This document shows positions 46,521 to 55,588 of a stretch of DNA of 64,000 bases, piece by piece. The stretch's first letter is position 1. Each line of letters opens with the position of its first letter. Under the pieces are notes generated by a model, which made no database searches, was not told the DNA's origin, and was given only the letters and a program-made list of their open reading frames with translations. The DNA is from Cellulophaga sp. L1A9 (lineage in GTDB: Bacteria > Bacteroidota > Bacteroidia > Flavobacteriales > Flavobacteriaceae): contig NZ_CP047027.1 of the NCBI RefSeq assembly GCF_009797025.1, positions 3,534,001 to 3,598,000 on the forward strand. Reading direction: 5' to 3'. The position numbers and the translations under genes were made by a program.

Positions 46521-48869
46521 ATGAAGTATTTCTATTTTCTCGTATTTTCTCTTTTTTTGAGTACAAATTTAATTGCTCAAAATTTACATAATGATAGTAA
46601 TGCTGTATCTCCGCTCAATGAGAGTAATGGAACAGCTGGTTGGGGTGGTTTAGCACAATTATTTTCAGAATCTTCAGATGTTCAGAACGGCAGTTTTTCT
46701 ATACGCGCTGTTTCTACGGCAACGGATGGTAGAACCTTAGATTATAATTTTAATGCAGTTGTAGGACAACAATATGTAATTCGTATTTGGGCGAAAATAG
46801 GCGCTCAAAGTAGTGCTTCCGTTTCTCCGGCATTTGCTGTTTGGTCTGGAGTATCAGGTTTTAATGTAACTCCTATAACGGGTACCACATGGTCTGAGTA
46901 TGTGTTTAATGTTACAGCAACTACTACAAGCCCTAGAATTCGTATTTATACCAGTAACTATCCCTTTAGATTAGTTGCAGGGAATACCATATATATAGAC
47001 AATGTGTCTATAACAGCATTGGATAATGTAGCTCCAACAAGTCCTACTAATCTTACAGCTAACGCTACAACGGCAACAAGCACAAACCTTTCGTGGACTG
47101 CAGCAACGGATAATATAGGTGTTGTAGATTATGAAATTTTCCAAGAAGGAGTTTCTATAGGATTATCCGGCGGCAGTACAACTTTTGCAGTAAACGGACT
47201 TACCGCTGAAACCACGTATAACTTTACGGTTTCCGCATTAGATGCCGCAGCGAATACTTCTGGACAAAGCAATGGTATTTCAGTAAGTACTTTGGCACTT
47301 ACAGATACAGAAGTACCTACAGTGCCTTCTGGATTGGTTGCAGATAATATCACCACAACAGGTGTAAATTTAAACTGGACTGCAGCAACGGACAACATAG
47401 GTGTTGTAGATTATGAAATTTTCCAAGATGGAGTGTCTATAGGTTTGTCTGGAGGGAATACAACTTTTGCAGTAAACGGACTTACCACTGAAACCACGTA
47501 TAACTTTACCATTTCTGCATTAGATGCCGCAGCGAATACTTCTGGACAAAGCAATGGTATTTCAGTAAGTACTTTGGCACTTACAGATACAGAAGTACCT
47601 ACAGTGCCTTCTGGATTGGTTGCAGATAATATCACCACAACAGGTGTAAATTTGAACTGGACTGCAGCCACAGATAATGTGGGCGTAGTTGATTATGAAA
47701 TTTTCCAAGAAGGAGTTTCTATAGGATTGTCTGGAGGGAATACAACATTTGTAGTAAATGGACTAACGCCTGAAACCACGTATAATTTCACGGTAGCCGC
47801 TTTAGATGCAGCAGCGAATACTTCTGGACAAAGCAATGGTATTTCCGTAAACACTTTAGCAATTGCTGATGCAGAAGCACCAACGGTACCCACCAATTTG
47901 GTTACAGATAATATCACTACCACAAGTGTAAATTTAAATTGGACTGTAGCCACGGATAATGTGGGCGTAGTCGATTATGAAATTTTTCAAGATGGAGTGT
48001 CTATAGGTTTATCTGGAGCAAGTACAACCTTTGCGGTGAACGGACTTACTCCTGAAACTACATACAATTTTACAGTAGCGGCTTTGGATGCGGCAGCGAA
48101 TACCTCCGTAGTTAGTGAAAGTATAGCGGTACTTACCTTAGCGGTATCAGATACAGAGGCCCCTGCGGCTCCTACAGGGTTAATAGCCAGTAATACTACA
48201 GAAACAAGTACAGAACTTTCTTGGGATGCTGCTACGGATAATGTAGGCGTTACAGATTATGAGATTTTTCAAGATGGTGTTACTATTGGTTTAACAGGAG
48301 GGACTACTAATTTTACAATAAGCGGACTTACTTCTGAAACTACCTATGTATTTACAGTTTTGGCTCTTGATGTATCTAATAATGCGTCGTTGCAAAGTTC
48401 AGAACTAACGGTTGTAACGTTAGCAGGTGTTCAAGCAGAAATAAATTATACGTCCTTAAATGCTAATTTAGATACCGTTGATTGGACTGTTAGGGATTTA
48501 TATGCCAATCAGAATGTAGGGATTGGTACTACAGATACGCAAGGTTATCGGTTGGCAGTTGCAGGTAATGTGGTGGCAGAAGAAGTTAAAGTAGCGTTGC
48601 AGGTAAATTGGCCAGATTATGTTTTCGATAAAGAATACAAGCTTCCTACTCTAGAACAAGTTGAAAGCCATATTAATGAAAATGGATATCTAATGCATAT
48701 GCCAAGTGCTGCGGAAGTTACAGAAAACGGAATCCAATTAGGTGCAATGAATGCTAAGCTATTAAGAAAAATAGAAGAGTTAACATTGTATACTATAACT
48801 CAAGAGAAGAAAATTAAATTGTTAGAACAACAAGTGGAGGCTATTCAACAAGCGCTGACTAACAAATAA
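46521..48869 (+). CDS. Secreted protein with CBM-like domain and five fibronectin-III repeats
   Basis: A 782-residue exported protein. The signal peptide ends IAQ (residue 20). Residues about 22-167 look like a carbohydrate-binding, galactose-binding-like domain. Five FN3 domains of 94 residues follow (about 168-637), several nearly identical in DNA. The C-terminal 145 residues (QGYRLAVAGNVVAEEVKVAL, then NWPDYVFDKEYKLPTLEQVE) form the fibre-tail type region common at the ends of Bacteroidota surface proteins. It closes with a coiled coil (EELTLYTITQEKKIKLLEQQ). A surface adhesin or scaffold is likely. The tyrosinase gene starts 36 bases downstream on the same strand. Confidence 0.85.
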   Translation: MKYFYFLVFSLFLSTNLIAQNLHNDSNAVSPLNESNGTAGWGGLAQLFSESSDVQNGSFSIRAVSTATDGRTLDYNFNAVVGQQYVIRIWAKIGAQSSASVSPAFAVWSGVSGFNVTPITGTTWSEYVFNVTATTTSPRIRIYTSNYPFRLVAGNTIYIDNVSITALDNVAPTSPTNLTANATTATSTNLSWTAATDNIGVVDYEIFQEGVSIGLSGGSTTFAVNGLTAETTYNFTVSALDAAANTSGQSNGISVSTLALTDTEVPTVPSGLVADNITTTGVNLNWTAATDNIGVVDYEIFQDGVSIGLSGGNTTFAVNGLTTETTYNFTISALDAAANTSGQSNGISVSTLALTDTEVPTVPSGLVADNITTTGVNLNWTAATDNVGVVDYEIFQEGVSIGLSGGNTTFVVNGLTPETTYNFTVAALDAAANTSGQSNGISVNTLAIADAEAPTVPTNLVTDNITTTSVNLNWTVATDNVGVVDYEIFQDGVSIGLSGASTTFAVNGLTPETTYNFTVAALDAAANTSVVSESIAVLTLAVSDTEAPAAPTGLIASNTTETSTELSWDAATDNVGVTDYEIFQDGVTIGLTGGTTNFTISGLTSETTYVFTVLALDVSNNASLQSSELTVVTLAGVQAEINYTSLNANLDTVDWTVRDLYANQNVGIGTTDTQGYRLAVAGNVVAEEVKVALQVNWPDYVFDKEYKLPTLEQVESHINENGYLMHMPSAAEVTENGIQLGAMNAKLLRKIEELTLYTITQEKKIKLLEQQVEAIQQALTNK
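47022..48431. repeat. Five tandem 282-base FN3-coding repeats
   Basis: The period of 282 bases equals 94 codons. The longest exact block I could trace is 137 bases: 47235-47371 is identical to 47517-47653. The outer copies (first and fifth) have diverged more than the inner ones, which suggests recent internal duplication. Confidence 0.88.
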
Positions 48870-48905
48870 TAGTAGTATATTATAAAATAATATAGCCTTT
48901 GAAAT

Positions 48906-50264
48906 ATGAAAAAAATATCGTTTTTAGTTGTCTTATTTCTAGTTGTAATTCATTCGAGTACCGCACAGAGTATTCGGAAAAATTATGTAGAGATGACCGA
49001 TTATGAAAAAACAGAATTGATTGATTCTTTTTATGAGATACGATCGGAGAATAATTTTTTTGATGACATTGCTACCTTCCACATGAATTTTTTCAATTTT
49101 GACAATACAACAGATACGTCAAGATTAGATTTACATTTTAATTTACCTGATGAAACTGAAAAGGAAATTTTTCTAGCATGGCATAGAAGGGCTGTATTTG
49201 AATTAGAACGGTATGTTCAAGATTACAATCCAATATTAAGCATTCCTTTTTGGGAATCCCCTACAGATCAATCTGAAACCTCTGCCTTGTGGGATGAAGA
49301 ATTTATCGGAAGTTTTAATGGTAATTGGAACTTGAATAGAAATTTAGGAATAGGTGGTCCTATGCCAACTCCAGCAAATCTTGCAACAGTGTATGGGTTG
49401 TCAGATTTTTTTGAGTTTAGCAATGAACTAGAAAGAAGACCTGTACATAGAGGTTCTCATGTTTGGACGGGCGGTGCGATGCCTACCCCATTATCACCAA
49501 GAGATCCTGTATTTTTTCTGCACCATACCTATGTAGATTATGTGTGGCATAATTGGGAAGAATTACATCATAATTCAGCATTCATTAGAACAGATATGAT
49601 TCGTTTTGACGGTACCTATAGTTTTAATGGTGAAACATTACCGGTTGTTAATCCAAATGATATTATAGATACAAGGGCTTTAGGTGTTTTTTATGCTACC
49701 AACGGTTTAGCTACTTTAGATAATTATATCGTAAGCAATACGTACAGACCTTTGGAGTCTTTTTATTATCAGTTTACAGTGGAAGCAGGAGATAATTTTA
49801 TCGTACCTACCGGGACTAATTGTGTTATAGAATCTGTGAATGAAATTGTATTAAAACCTGGTTTTGAAGCGCATAGTGGAGCAGATTTTACAGCTTCTAT
49901 TGATGTTCAGAATGCAAATACGGGTAAAAAGAGTGCTGTTGCCAGGTCCTATAAACCATATGATGTTGTACCTAATTTACAGGTCATTGTATGGGAAGAG
50001 GATGATAAAGATGACAGCCCTATTATTATTCAACCTTATCCTAATCCATTTACGGAAACCATTAATATCAATCTAAATAAAAAGATAGATTGTAAGGTAG
50101 AAGTCTTTAATATGATGGGAATGTTAATCCGTGAAGAATCTTTTCAAAATACTGATAAAGTAATTATTAAAGATTTATATGGGCTTTCTTCTGGCTTTTA
50201 TGTGATAAGAATCGTCGATGGTTCGGGGAATATCGTACTGGCGAAGAGAGTGGTGAAATTATAA
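48906..50264 (+). CDS. Secreted tyrosinase with C-terminal sorting domain
   Basis: A 452-residue copper enzyme expected to oxidise phenols to quinones. The signal peptide ends TAQ (residue 21). Copper A ligands look like His59, His77 and His93 (FLAWHRRAVFELE). Copper B shows His181 and His185 (PVHRGSHVW) and His207 in DPVFFLHHTYVD, which fits the tyrosinase signature D-P-x-F-x3-H-x3-D. Residues about 303-335 form a coat-hanger-type adaptor (VNEIVLKPGFEAHSGADF). About 370-452 is a type IX secretion sorting domain (PYPNPFTETI, GLSSGFYVIRI). The His77-His93 gap is wider than in Streptomyces or Bacillus tyrosinases. Its stop abuts the end of the convergent HMA gene. Confidence 0.9.
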   Translation: MKKISFLVVLFLVVIHSSTAQSIRKNYVEMTDYEKTELIDSFYEIRSENNFFDDIATFHMNFFNFDNTTDTSRLDLHFNLPDETEKEIFLAWHRRAVFELERYVQDYNPILSIPFWESPTDQSETSALWDEEFIGSFNGNWNLNRNLGIGGPMPTPANLATVYGLSDFFEFSNELERRPVHRGSHVWTGGAMPTPLSPRDPVFFLHHTYVDYVWHNWEELHHNSAFIRTDMIRFDGTYSFNGETLPVVNPNDIIDTRALGVFYATNGLATLDNYIVSNTYRPLESFYYQFTVEAGDNFIVPTGTNCVIESVNEIVLKPGFEAHSGADFTASIDVQNANTGKKSAVARSYKPYDVVPNLQVIVWEEDDKDDSPIIIQPYPNPFTETININLNKKIDCKVEVFNMMGMLIREESFQNTDKVIIKDLYGLSSGFYVIRIVDGSGNIVLAKRVVKL

Positions 50265-50624
50265 TTAATGATGATCCATTTCCATGGATTTAGGGTCTCT
50301 GTATTTGCAACATGGAGGTAACTTATCGTATACCTCACTTTCAGCACTCAAGCTGTCCACATCATGGCCTGCTTTTACAATCGCTTTTTTTACATCATCT
50401 ATTGTACAAATATTTTCATTGAAAATCATTTCAAAGTTTTTGGTGCTCGCATTCCAGCTTGCAAATTTTACACCTTTTGTTTTAATGGCCGCTTTTTCTA
50501 TTCTAGCTTTGCACATACTACAATTCCCGTGAACTTTAAAGCTTACATTTTTATTTTTGTCCTGTGCATGTAGCCCAAGAATAAAAAAGAAAGTAAATAC
50601 AGAGTAAATTAATTTTGATTTCAT
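50265..50624 (-). CDS. Exported HMA-domain metal-binding protein
   Basis: A 119-residue periplasmic protein with a signal peptide (ends LHAQ, residue 21) and one HMA ferredoxin-like domain. Its CxxC is in GNCSMCKAR (Cys35, Cys38), the copper/metal site. The C-terminal tail has a Cys-Cys pair (PPCCKY) and a Met/His end (MEMDHH) that could add metal ligands. It is cotranscribed after the TonB receptor gene (6-base gap) and meets the tyrosinase gene tail to tail. A copper chaperone for uptake or for the tyrosinase is the simplest reading, but it is inferred from context. Confidence 0.87.
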   Translation of the reverse strand: MKSKLIYSVFTFFFILGLHAQDKNKNVSFKVHGNCSMCKARIEKAAIKTKGVKFASWNASTKNFEMIFNENICTIDDVKKAIVKAGHDVDSLSAESEVYDKLPPCCKYRDPKSMEMDHH

Positions 50625-50630
50625 AATGTG

Positions 50631-52871
50631 CTATTTTATTTTATAACGTAAACCTATATAGTAGATGCCATCTAGTGTAGGTGCATAGGTAATGGTACTA
50701 TCAAAATACGGACCAAAAGGATCGTTAGCTGCGATGATAGGTTGTTTTTGTACAGTATTTCCTATGTTTTCTCCTCCAATATACACTTCAAATTTGGGAT
50801 TAAATACTCTTGTTATTTGGGTATTTAAGATGGTGTAAGGAGCTGCGTATGAGGCCAATTGATATGGACTAGGATTAGTGCTTGTGTCTGGTAAGCGTTG
50901 CTTGCCTAACCAATTAGATGTAAAATCTAAAATCCATTGTCTACCTTCATACTTTTTTTGCGTTTCATAGTTTAAATTAAAGAAAACTCTATTTCTAGGT
51001 TGCAATAGTTTTTCTAACAGCCCTTTGTTGTAGGTTACTTTTACATCGTAATTTTTATAGGTAGCTCTTACAGCTAAATTTTTAATAATTTCATAATTAA
51101 AATCAAGTTGAACGCTATTTGAAATGCTTTTGCCATCAAGATTGTAAAAAGATATCTCTTGTGGTGTTTCCCAATCTACCACCACTTGATCTTTAAAACT
51201 CACATGGTAATAATCTAAAGAAATATCAAAAAGCCGATTGAACAAGTATCCTTTTTGAGTGAAATTCACACCCGTATTCCAAGCTATTTCCGGATTTAAA
51301 GTGTAAATTTTTCCGGATGAATTTATAATGTTTATGGCTCTATTTGATGCAAATAATTGCTGGTTTTCTGCATAGATATTTGCAGCTCTTTTGCCTCTTC
51401 CAACATTAAATCGTAGGCTAGCTTTATCCCATAATGAGTAGCGTACATGCAGTCTTGGCGTGATAAAATTACCCAACCTATTGGAATGGTCTGCACGTAT
51501 GCCCGCAACAAAGCTTAATTTTTCTAAACTATCATAGGTGTATTCAAAAAAGGAACCAATAGCATTATCAATTCTAGTTGATAATTCTGAATTTACTTCT
51601 TCATCATACTTATCATAATTAAAACTAATTCCAGTTTTAAATTTGTGTTGGGTACTGCTTATGATGCTATTAAATAAGAGGTTGCTGTAAAAAGATTTAT
51701 GATCTATGTTGTAAATATTATTTCCATAATAGGAGTTTTGCCTATGGTCACTATAGGCCGTTTGATAGCCAAAACTTTGATACTGTAGATCAGGAAAAAC
51801 ATATCCTATTTTAGCAGAGGCATCAAATCTATGCGTATTTATTTCACTCCCCCAAATGTCATTTGAAAATTTATCCGTACTTGGTTCGTAACGGGTTTCT
51901 CCGGTTTGTTTATGATCCGTTAAGTATTGTAAATTAAGATAGCTCACCCACCCTTTATCTAAATCTATATATTGCCATCTATTCATAAGATTAAGCTGTT
52001 TAGAAAGTGGCGTATCTAAGAAATTATCATTGTTGTTGTCTATTTTTCCGGAACGCAAATTAGCATGTAGATAAAGCCCTGTAGCTAATTTTTCATTGAG
52101 TACTGTATTATATCTCGTATTTAGTTCAAAACGTTCATTGCTATTTGCGTAACTATTAAAGAAAAATGAATTGTCTGTAAGGGGCTTTACCAATTCGGTA
52201 TTTATTTGACCGGATATGCTTTCAAAACCATTTAAAACAGCTCCAGCTCCTTTAGTTATTTGAATGCTTTCTATCCAAGATCCTGGAATAAAGGACAAGC
52301 CATAAATTTGTGATGCTCCCCGAATAAAAGGCATGTTTTCTTGGGTGAATAATAAATAGGGGCTGTTCATGCCCAACATTTGAATTTGTTTCGCACCACT
52401 AATACCATCTGAAATGCTCACGTCTACAGAAGGATTAGTTTCAAAACTTTCAGAAAGGTTGCAACACGCTGCTTTTAGCATCTCTCTACTATCTACGTTT
52501 ACCGTATTCTGTGGGTTAAATAATGACTTTTGGATAGAATTAATCTTTCGTTTAACCACCACTTCTTCTAGTGCAATATTTGGTTGTAAATAGATTTTAC
52601 CCAAGTTTGGTCTGTTTACGGTAAGGGTGTCAGACACATACCCAACATAACTAAAGACTAATTTTGTGTATTTTGCATCATAGGCTAATGAAAATTCTCC
52701 AGAACTATTAGATAAGGTTCCTATAGTGGTATTTGCCCATGAAATGTGTACGTTTTCTAAACTAATTTGTGCTCCTTTTTCCGTGCGTTCCAATACCGTT
52801 CCGGTTATTTTTAGCTGACTACATATGGGCTGGTAGCTAAGAATTACTATAAAGAGAAAGATAACTTTCAT
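50631..52871 (-). CDS. TonB-dependent receptor, likely metal (copper) related
   Basis: A 746-residue outer-membrane receptor. The signal peptide ends CSQ (residue 19). A carboxypeptidase-regulatory-like domain follows (about 20-100), then the plug (AACCNLSESFETNPSVDVS, about 134-152; GAGAVLNGFESISGQIN, about 208-224) and a 22-strand type barrel to an IGLRYKIK end. The plug sequence with the CC pair resembles receptors found beside HMA proteins in copper-related loci; this rests on my recall. First gene of a two-gene operon with the HMA protein, so it probably imports copper or a copper complex. Confidence 0.88.
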   Translation of the reverse strand: MKVIFLFIVILSYQPICSQLKITGTVLERTEKGAQISLENVHISWANTTIGTLSNSSGEFSLAYDAKYTKLVFSYVGYVSDTLTVNRPNLGKIYLQPNIALEEVVVKRKINSIQKSLFNPQNTVNVDSREMLKAACCNLSESFETNPSVDVSISDGISGAKQIQMLGMNSPYLLFTQENMPFIRGASQIYGLSFIPGSWIESIQITKGAGAVLNGFESISGQINTELVKPLTDNSFFFNSYANSNERFELNTRYNTVLNEKLATGLYLHANLRSGKIDNNNDNFLDTPLSKQLNLMNRWQYIDLDKGWVSYLNLQYLTDHKQTGETRYEPSTDKFSNDIWGSEINTHRFDASAKIGYVFPDLQYQSFGYQTAYSDHRQNSYYGNNIYNIDHKSFYSNLLFNSIISSTQHKFKTGISFNYDKYDEEVNSELSTRIDNAIGSFFEYTYDSLEKLSFVAGIRADHSNRLGNFITPRLHVRYSLWDKASLRFNVGRGKRAANIYAENQQLFASNRAINIINSSGKIYTLNPEIAWNTGVNFTQKGYLFNRLFDISLDYYHVSFKDQVVVDWETPQEISFYNLDGKSISNSVQLDFNYEIIKNLAVRATYKNYDVKVTYNKGLLEKLLQPRNRVFFNLNYETQKKYEGRQWILDFTSNWLGKQRLPDTSTNPSPYQLASYAAPYTILNTQITRVFNPKFEVYIGGENIGNTVQKQPIIAANDPFGPYFDSTITYAPTLDGIYYIGLRYKIK

Positions 52872-53092
52872 GTAAGAGGAAAATTAGATATCGTACAGTT
52901 TCTAAATAGTGTATTACGGTATTTTGTAAGGAAGTATTACACGATCAGGATAGTAAATTTAGATTATTTTTAGGGATTAGATAACATTCACGACTTTAAA
53001 TTTTTATAGGGAGCGCTTCATAGAGTTTTTGGGTATTTCATCCTTTTGTTGTAAAATAAAATACATTTTGAACTACTTTTAAAAATAATTAG

Positions 53093-53449
53093 ATGAAGAT
53101 GAAATACATTGTATTTTCTTTCGGTGTGTTATTGCTTTTGAGTTCTTGTTTTTTTTCAAAACCATCCACTGAGATTAAAAAAATTAAGTATCGCATTATA
53201 AATAATACATCACTTAATTTTACAAATGTTTCTATTTTTTCTAACCAGATTGGTACTATTAAGGCTTATGATACCATAGGTTATGCTGTTACCAATTATG
53301 ATTCATTAAAACACGATCCTTTATTTTACGGGATTTACGATGAAGTGAATTATGCCAGGTATTTGCTATTGCCAAAGACGAATAATGAAAGAGTGACCTA
53401 TAGTATTGATAGCATAGCAAATAAAATTATATATATTAGTACTAAGTAG
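53093..53449 (+). CDS. Small lipoprotein, unknown function
   Basis: A 118-residue lipoprotein with leader ending LLSSC (Cys19). The mature part RIINNTSLNFTNVSIFSNQ is a beta-rich segment without a family I recognise. It stands between the TonB receptor, which is divergent, and the polysaccharide locus. Unknown role. Confidence 0.72.
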   Translation: MKMKYIVFSFGVLLLLSSCFFSKPSTEIKKIKYRIINNTSLNFTNVSIFSNQIGTIKAYDTIGYAVTNYDSLKHDPLFYGIYDEVNYARYLLLPKTNNERVTYSIDSIANKIIYISTK

Positions 53450-53492
53450 CATAGTTCCCCCGTTAAATTTTATAGAATACTTGATCTAAATT

Positions 53493-54797
53493 ATGTTAGG
53501 AAACTTACGTAGAAAGTTATTTTGGTCCCTAGACTTCATTAAAGGAGCTAAGGTTGCAGCGCATTATAAAGAAATAAAAACGTTACATGAAAATACTTCC
53601 TGTGAAGCGTTATTAAACATTAATGCTGGTAAAATTGCTGATTTATTACAGCATGCCACAACTACAGTCCCTTTTTATAAATCATATTCAGAGGAAACAC
53701 TTTCCTTAGCATCCTTTCCTGTAGTTAATAAGTTAGCACTTAGAAATGGGGGCACCCAATTTAAAAGTGATAAGTTTCTTACTACTAAGTTGCATACGGT
53801 GGCTACTAGTGGTTCTACAGGGCAACCTTTTATAGTTGAGCAGGACCATAACAAACGTATTAGGAATACTGCTGATACTATTTATTTTGGAGAAAAAGGA
53901 GGGTATAAGATAGGAGAGCGTCTTTTTTACTTTAGATTATGGGACAAGCAATACAAAAAGAATAAATGGTTGGCGTGGTCTCAGAATATTGCCATGTATT
54001 CTGTTGATGAAATGGACGATTCTAGAAATAAGAAGGCCGTAGAAGAATTGATGCATACAAATTTTTCAATTGGTTTTTTAGGATATTCTTCTGCCTTTCA
54101 AAATTTGTGTAATTATTTAGAGAAAACAAATAGTAAACCCATTTTAAATAAATGTAGTTCTATAATCTGTATTGCAGAACCTTTAAATGAGTATGTAAGA
54201 AATAAGTTATTTCATTATTTTGGGGTTCAGGCAGTTTCTAGATATTCTAATAGTGAGAATGGCATTTTAGGGCAGCAAGAATTAAACGTATCCCAAAGGC
54301 ATTATAAAATAAATTGGGCCAGCTATCATGTAGAACTCTTAGCTTTTGATTCTAATACCCCAGTTCCTTTGGGTAAATTAGGGCGTATTGTGGTTACAGA
54401 CCTATATAATTATGCGATGCCAATGCTTCGTTACGATACCGGAGATGTTGGGGTCATGGAGTGTGTGGATGGTGCTATTGTTTTTTCTAAAATTGATGGA
54501 CGAAAAATGGATATGTTTATGACAACAAAGGGCGAATTATTATCTTCCCATATCGTTCATAAAATATTGCAATATAAAAATATTGATCAGTTTCAATTTA
54601 TCCAAGAATCTAAAACGTCATATACTATAAAAATAAAATTATTATATCAAGATTCTTTTGAAGATGAGCGTAAGGTTATTGAAGAATATGAGACTTATTT
54701 TGGAGAGGATGCTAAAGTGAGTATAGAATATGTTGATGCTATTCCAGCCTTAAATTCTGGAAAAAAGAAATTAGTGGTCAATATGATGTTAAATTAG
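53493..54797 (+). CDS. CapK/phenylacetate-CoA ligase-like adenylate-forming enzyme
   Basis: A 434-residue member of the CapK/coenzyme F390 synthetase branch of the AMP-binding superfamily. VATSGSTGQP is the phosphate loop, YSNSENGILGQQE lies in the acceptor region, and LRYDTGDVG carries the conserved Asp. CapK-type enzymes occur in capsule loci and probably activate an acid for attachment to sugars, but their chemistry is not well settled. The NeuD-like gene follows after 26 bases on the same strand. Confidence 0.82.
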   Translation: MLGNLRRKLFWSLDFIKGAKVAAHYKEIKTLHENTSCEALLNINAGKIADLLQHATTTVPFYKSYSEETLSLASFPVVNKLALRNGGTQFKSDKFLTTKLHTVATSGSTGQPFIVEQDHNKRIRNTADTIYFGEKGGYKIGERLFYFRLWDKQYKKNKWLAWSQNIAMYSVDEMDDSRNKKAVEELMHTNFSIGFLGYSSAFQNLCNYLEKTNSKPILNKCSSIICIAEPLNEYVRNKLFHYFGVQAVSRYSNSENGILGQQELNVSQRHYKINWASYHVELLAFDSNTPVPLGKLGRIVVTDLYNYAMPMLRYDTGDVGVMECVDGAIVFSKIDGRKMDMFMTTKGELLSSHIVHKILQYKNIDQFQFIQESKTSYTIKIKLLYQDSFEDERKVIEEYETYFGEDAKVSIEYVDAIPALNSGKKKLVVNMMLN

Positions 54798-54823
54798 AGC
54801 TATTCACCCGTAAATAATTAGGA

Positions 54824-55537
54824 ATGAAAAAAGTCATTGTATTTGGAGCTTCAGGTCATGCTAAAGTAATTATCGATATTCTGGAAAAACAAAACCAATA
54901 TGATATTTTTGGTCTTATAGATTCCTATAAACCAAAAGATGCTCTTCTGTTTGACTATAAAATATTAGGGAGTGAAGATGATCTTTTAGCGCTTGTCAAA
55001 GAACATACTATTTACGGTATTATAGTGGCGATAGGGGACAATTGTACCCGAAAAATTATAACGCATAAAATACAAGAAGTTTGCCCTGATCTTCATTTTA
55101 TTAACGCGATACACCCAAATGCTATTTTAGGAAAAAATGTAGTTTTAGGTGCAGGAACTGTTGTGATGCCAGGCGCAATCATTAATAGTGATTCTAAAAT
55201 TGGGAACTCATGTATTGTGAATACGAATGCCAGTGTAGGTCATGATTCTATTTTAAATGATTTCTCAAGTATTTCCCCAGGAGTTAAAATGGGTGGAAAT
55301 CTTAGGTTGGGGTTTTGCAGTGCAATCTCTATAGGAGCTACGGTTATAGAGAATATTACGATAGGGGACAATACGATTATCGGGGCAGGAGCAGTGGTCA
55401 CTAAAAACTTCCCGAACTGTATTGTTGCCTATGGGAGTCCTGCTAAGATTATTAGGGAACGCACTGAAAATGAACGGTATCTGTTTTCAAATTCTGAACG
55501 AAAAGGGAAGAGGTCTGTGTTAAAACAGGTGAAATAG
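54824..55537 (+). CDS. NeuD/PglD-family sugar O- or N-acyltransferase
   Basis: A 237-residue acetyltransferase of the NeuD/PglD group. The Rossmann-like N-terminal part begins with VIVFGASGHAKVIIDIL (residues 4-20). The left-handed beta-helix has hexapeptide repeats, including the catalytic His region in NASVGHDSILNDFSSISPG. AYGSPAKIIRE near the C-terminus is typical. It uses acetyl-CoA to modify an amino sugar, or perhaps an acyl chain supplied by the CapK neighbour. Confidence 0.88.
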   Translation: MKKVIVFGASGHAKVIIDILEKQNQYDIFGLIDSYKPKDALLFDYKILGSEDDLLALVKEHTIYGIIVAIGDNCTRKIITHKIQEVCPDLHFINAIHPNAILGKNVVLGAGTVVMPGAIINSDSKIGNSCIVNTNASVGHDSILNDFSSISPGVKMGGNLRLGFCSAISIGATVIENITIGDNTIIGAGAVVTKNFPNCIVAYGSPAKIIRERTENERYLFSNSERKGKRSVLKQVK

Positions 55538-55588
55538 CTAAATCAACTATTCAAAAATAACATTTCAAAATCTTTTACATACATTCTT

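Noticed and set aside
47129..47953. Three similar minus-strand open frames inside the FN3 gene
   Set aside because: They are mirror frames of the tandem repeats, with the same period, no start context and no family features.
47022..48431. CRISPR-like array
   Set aside because: The repeats are 282 bases, coding and contiguous, with no short repeat/spacer pattern.
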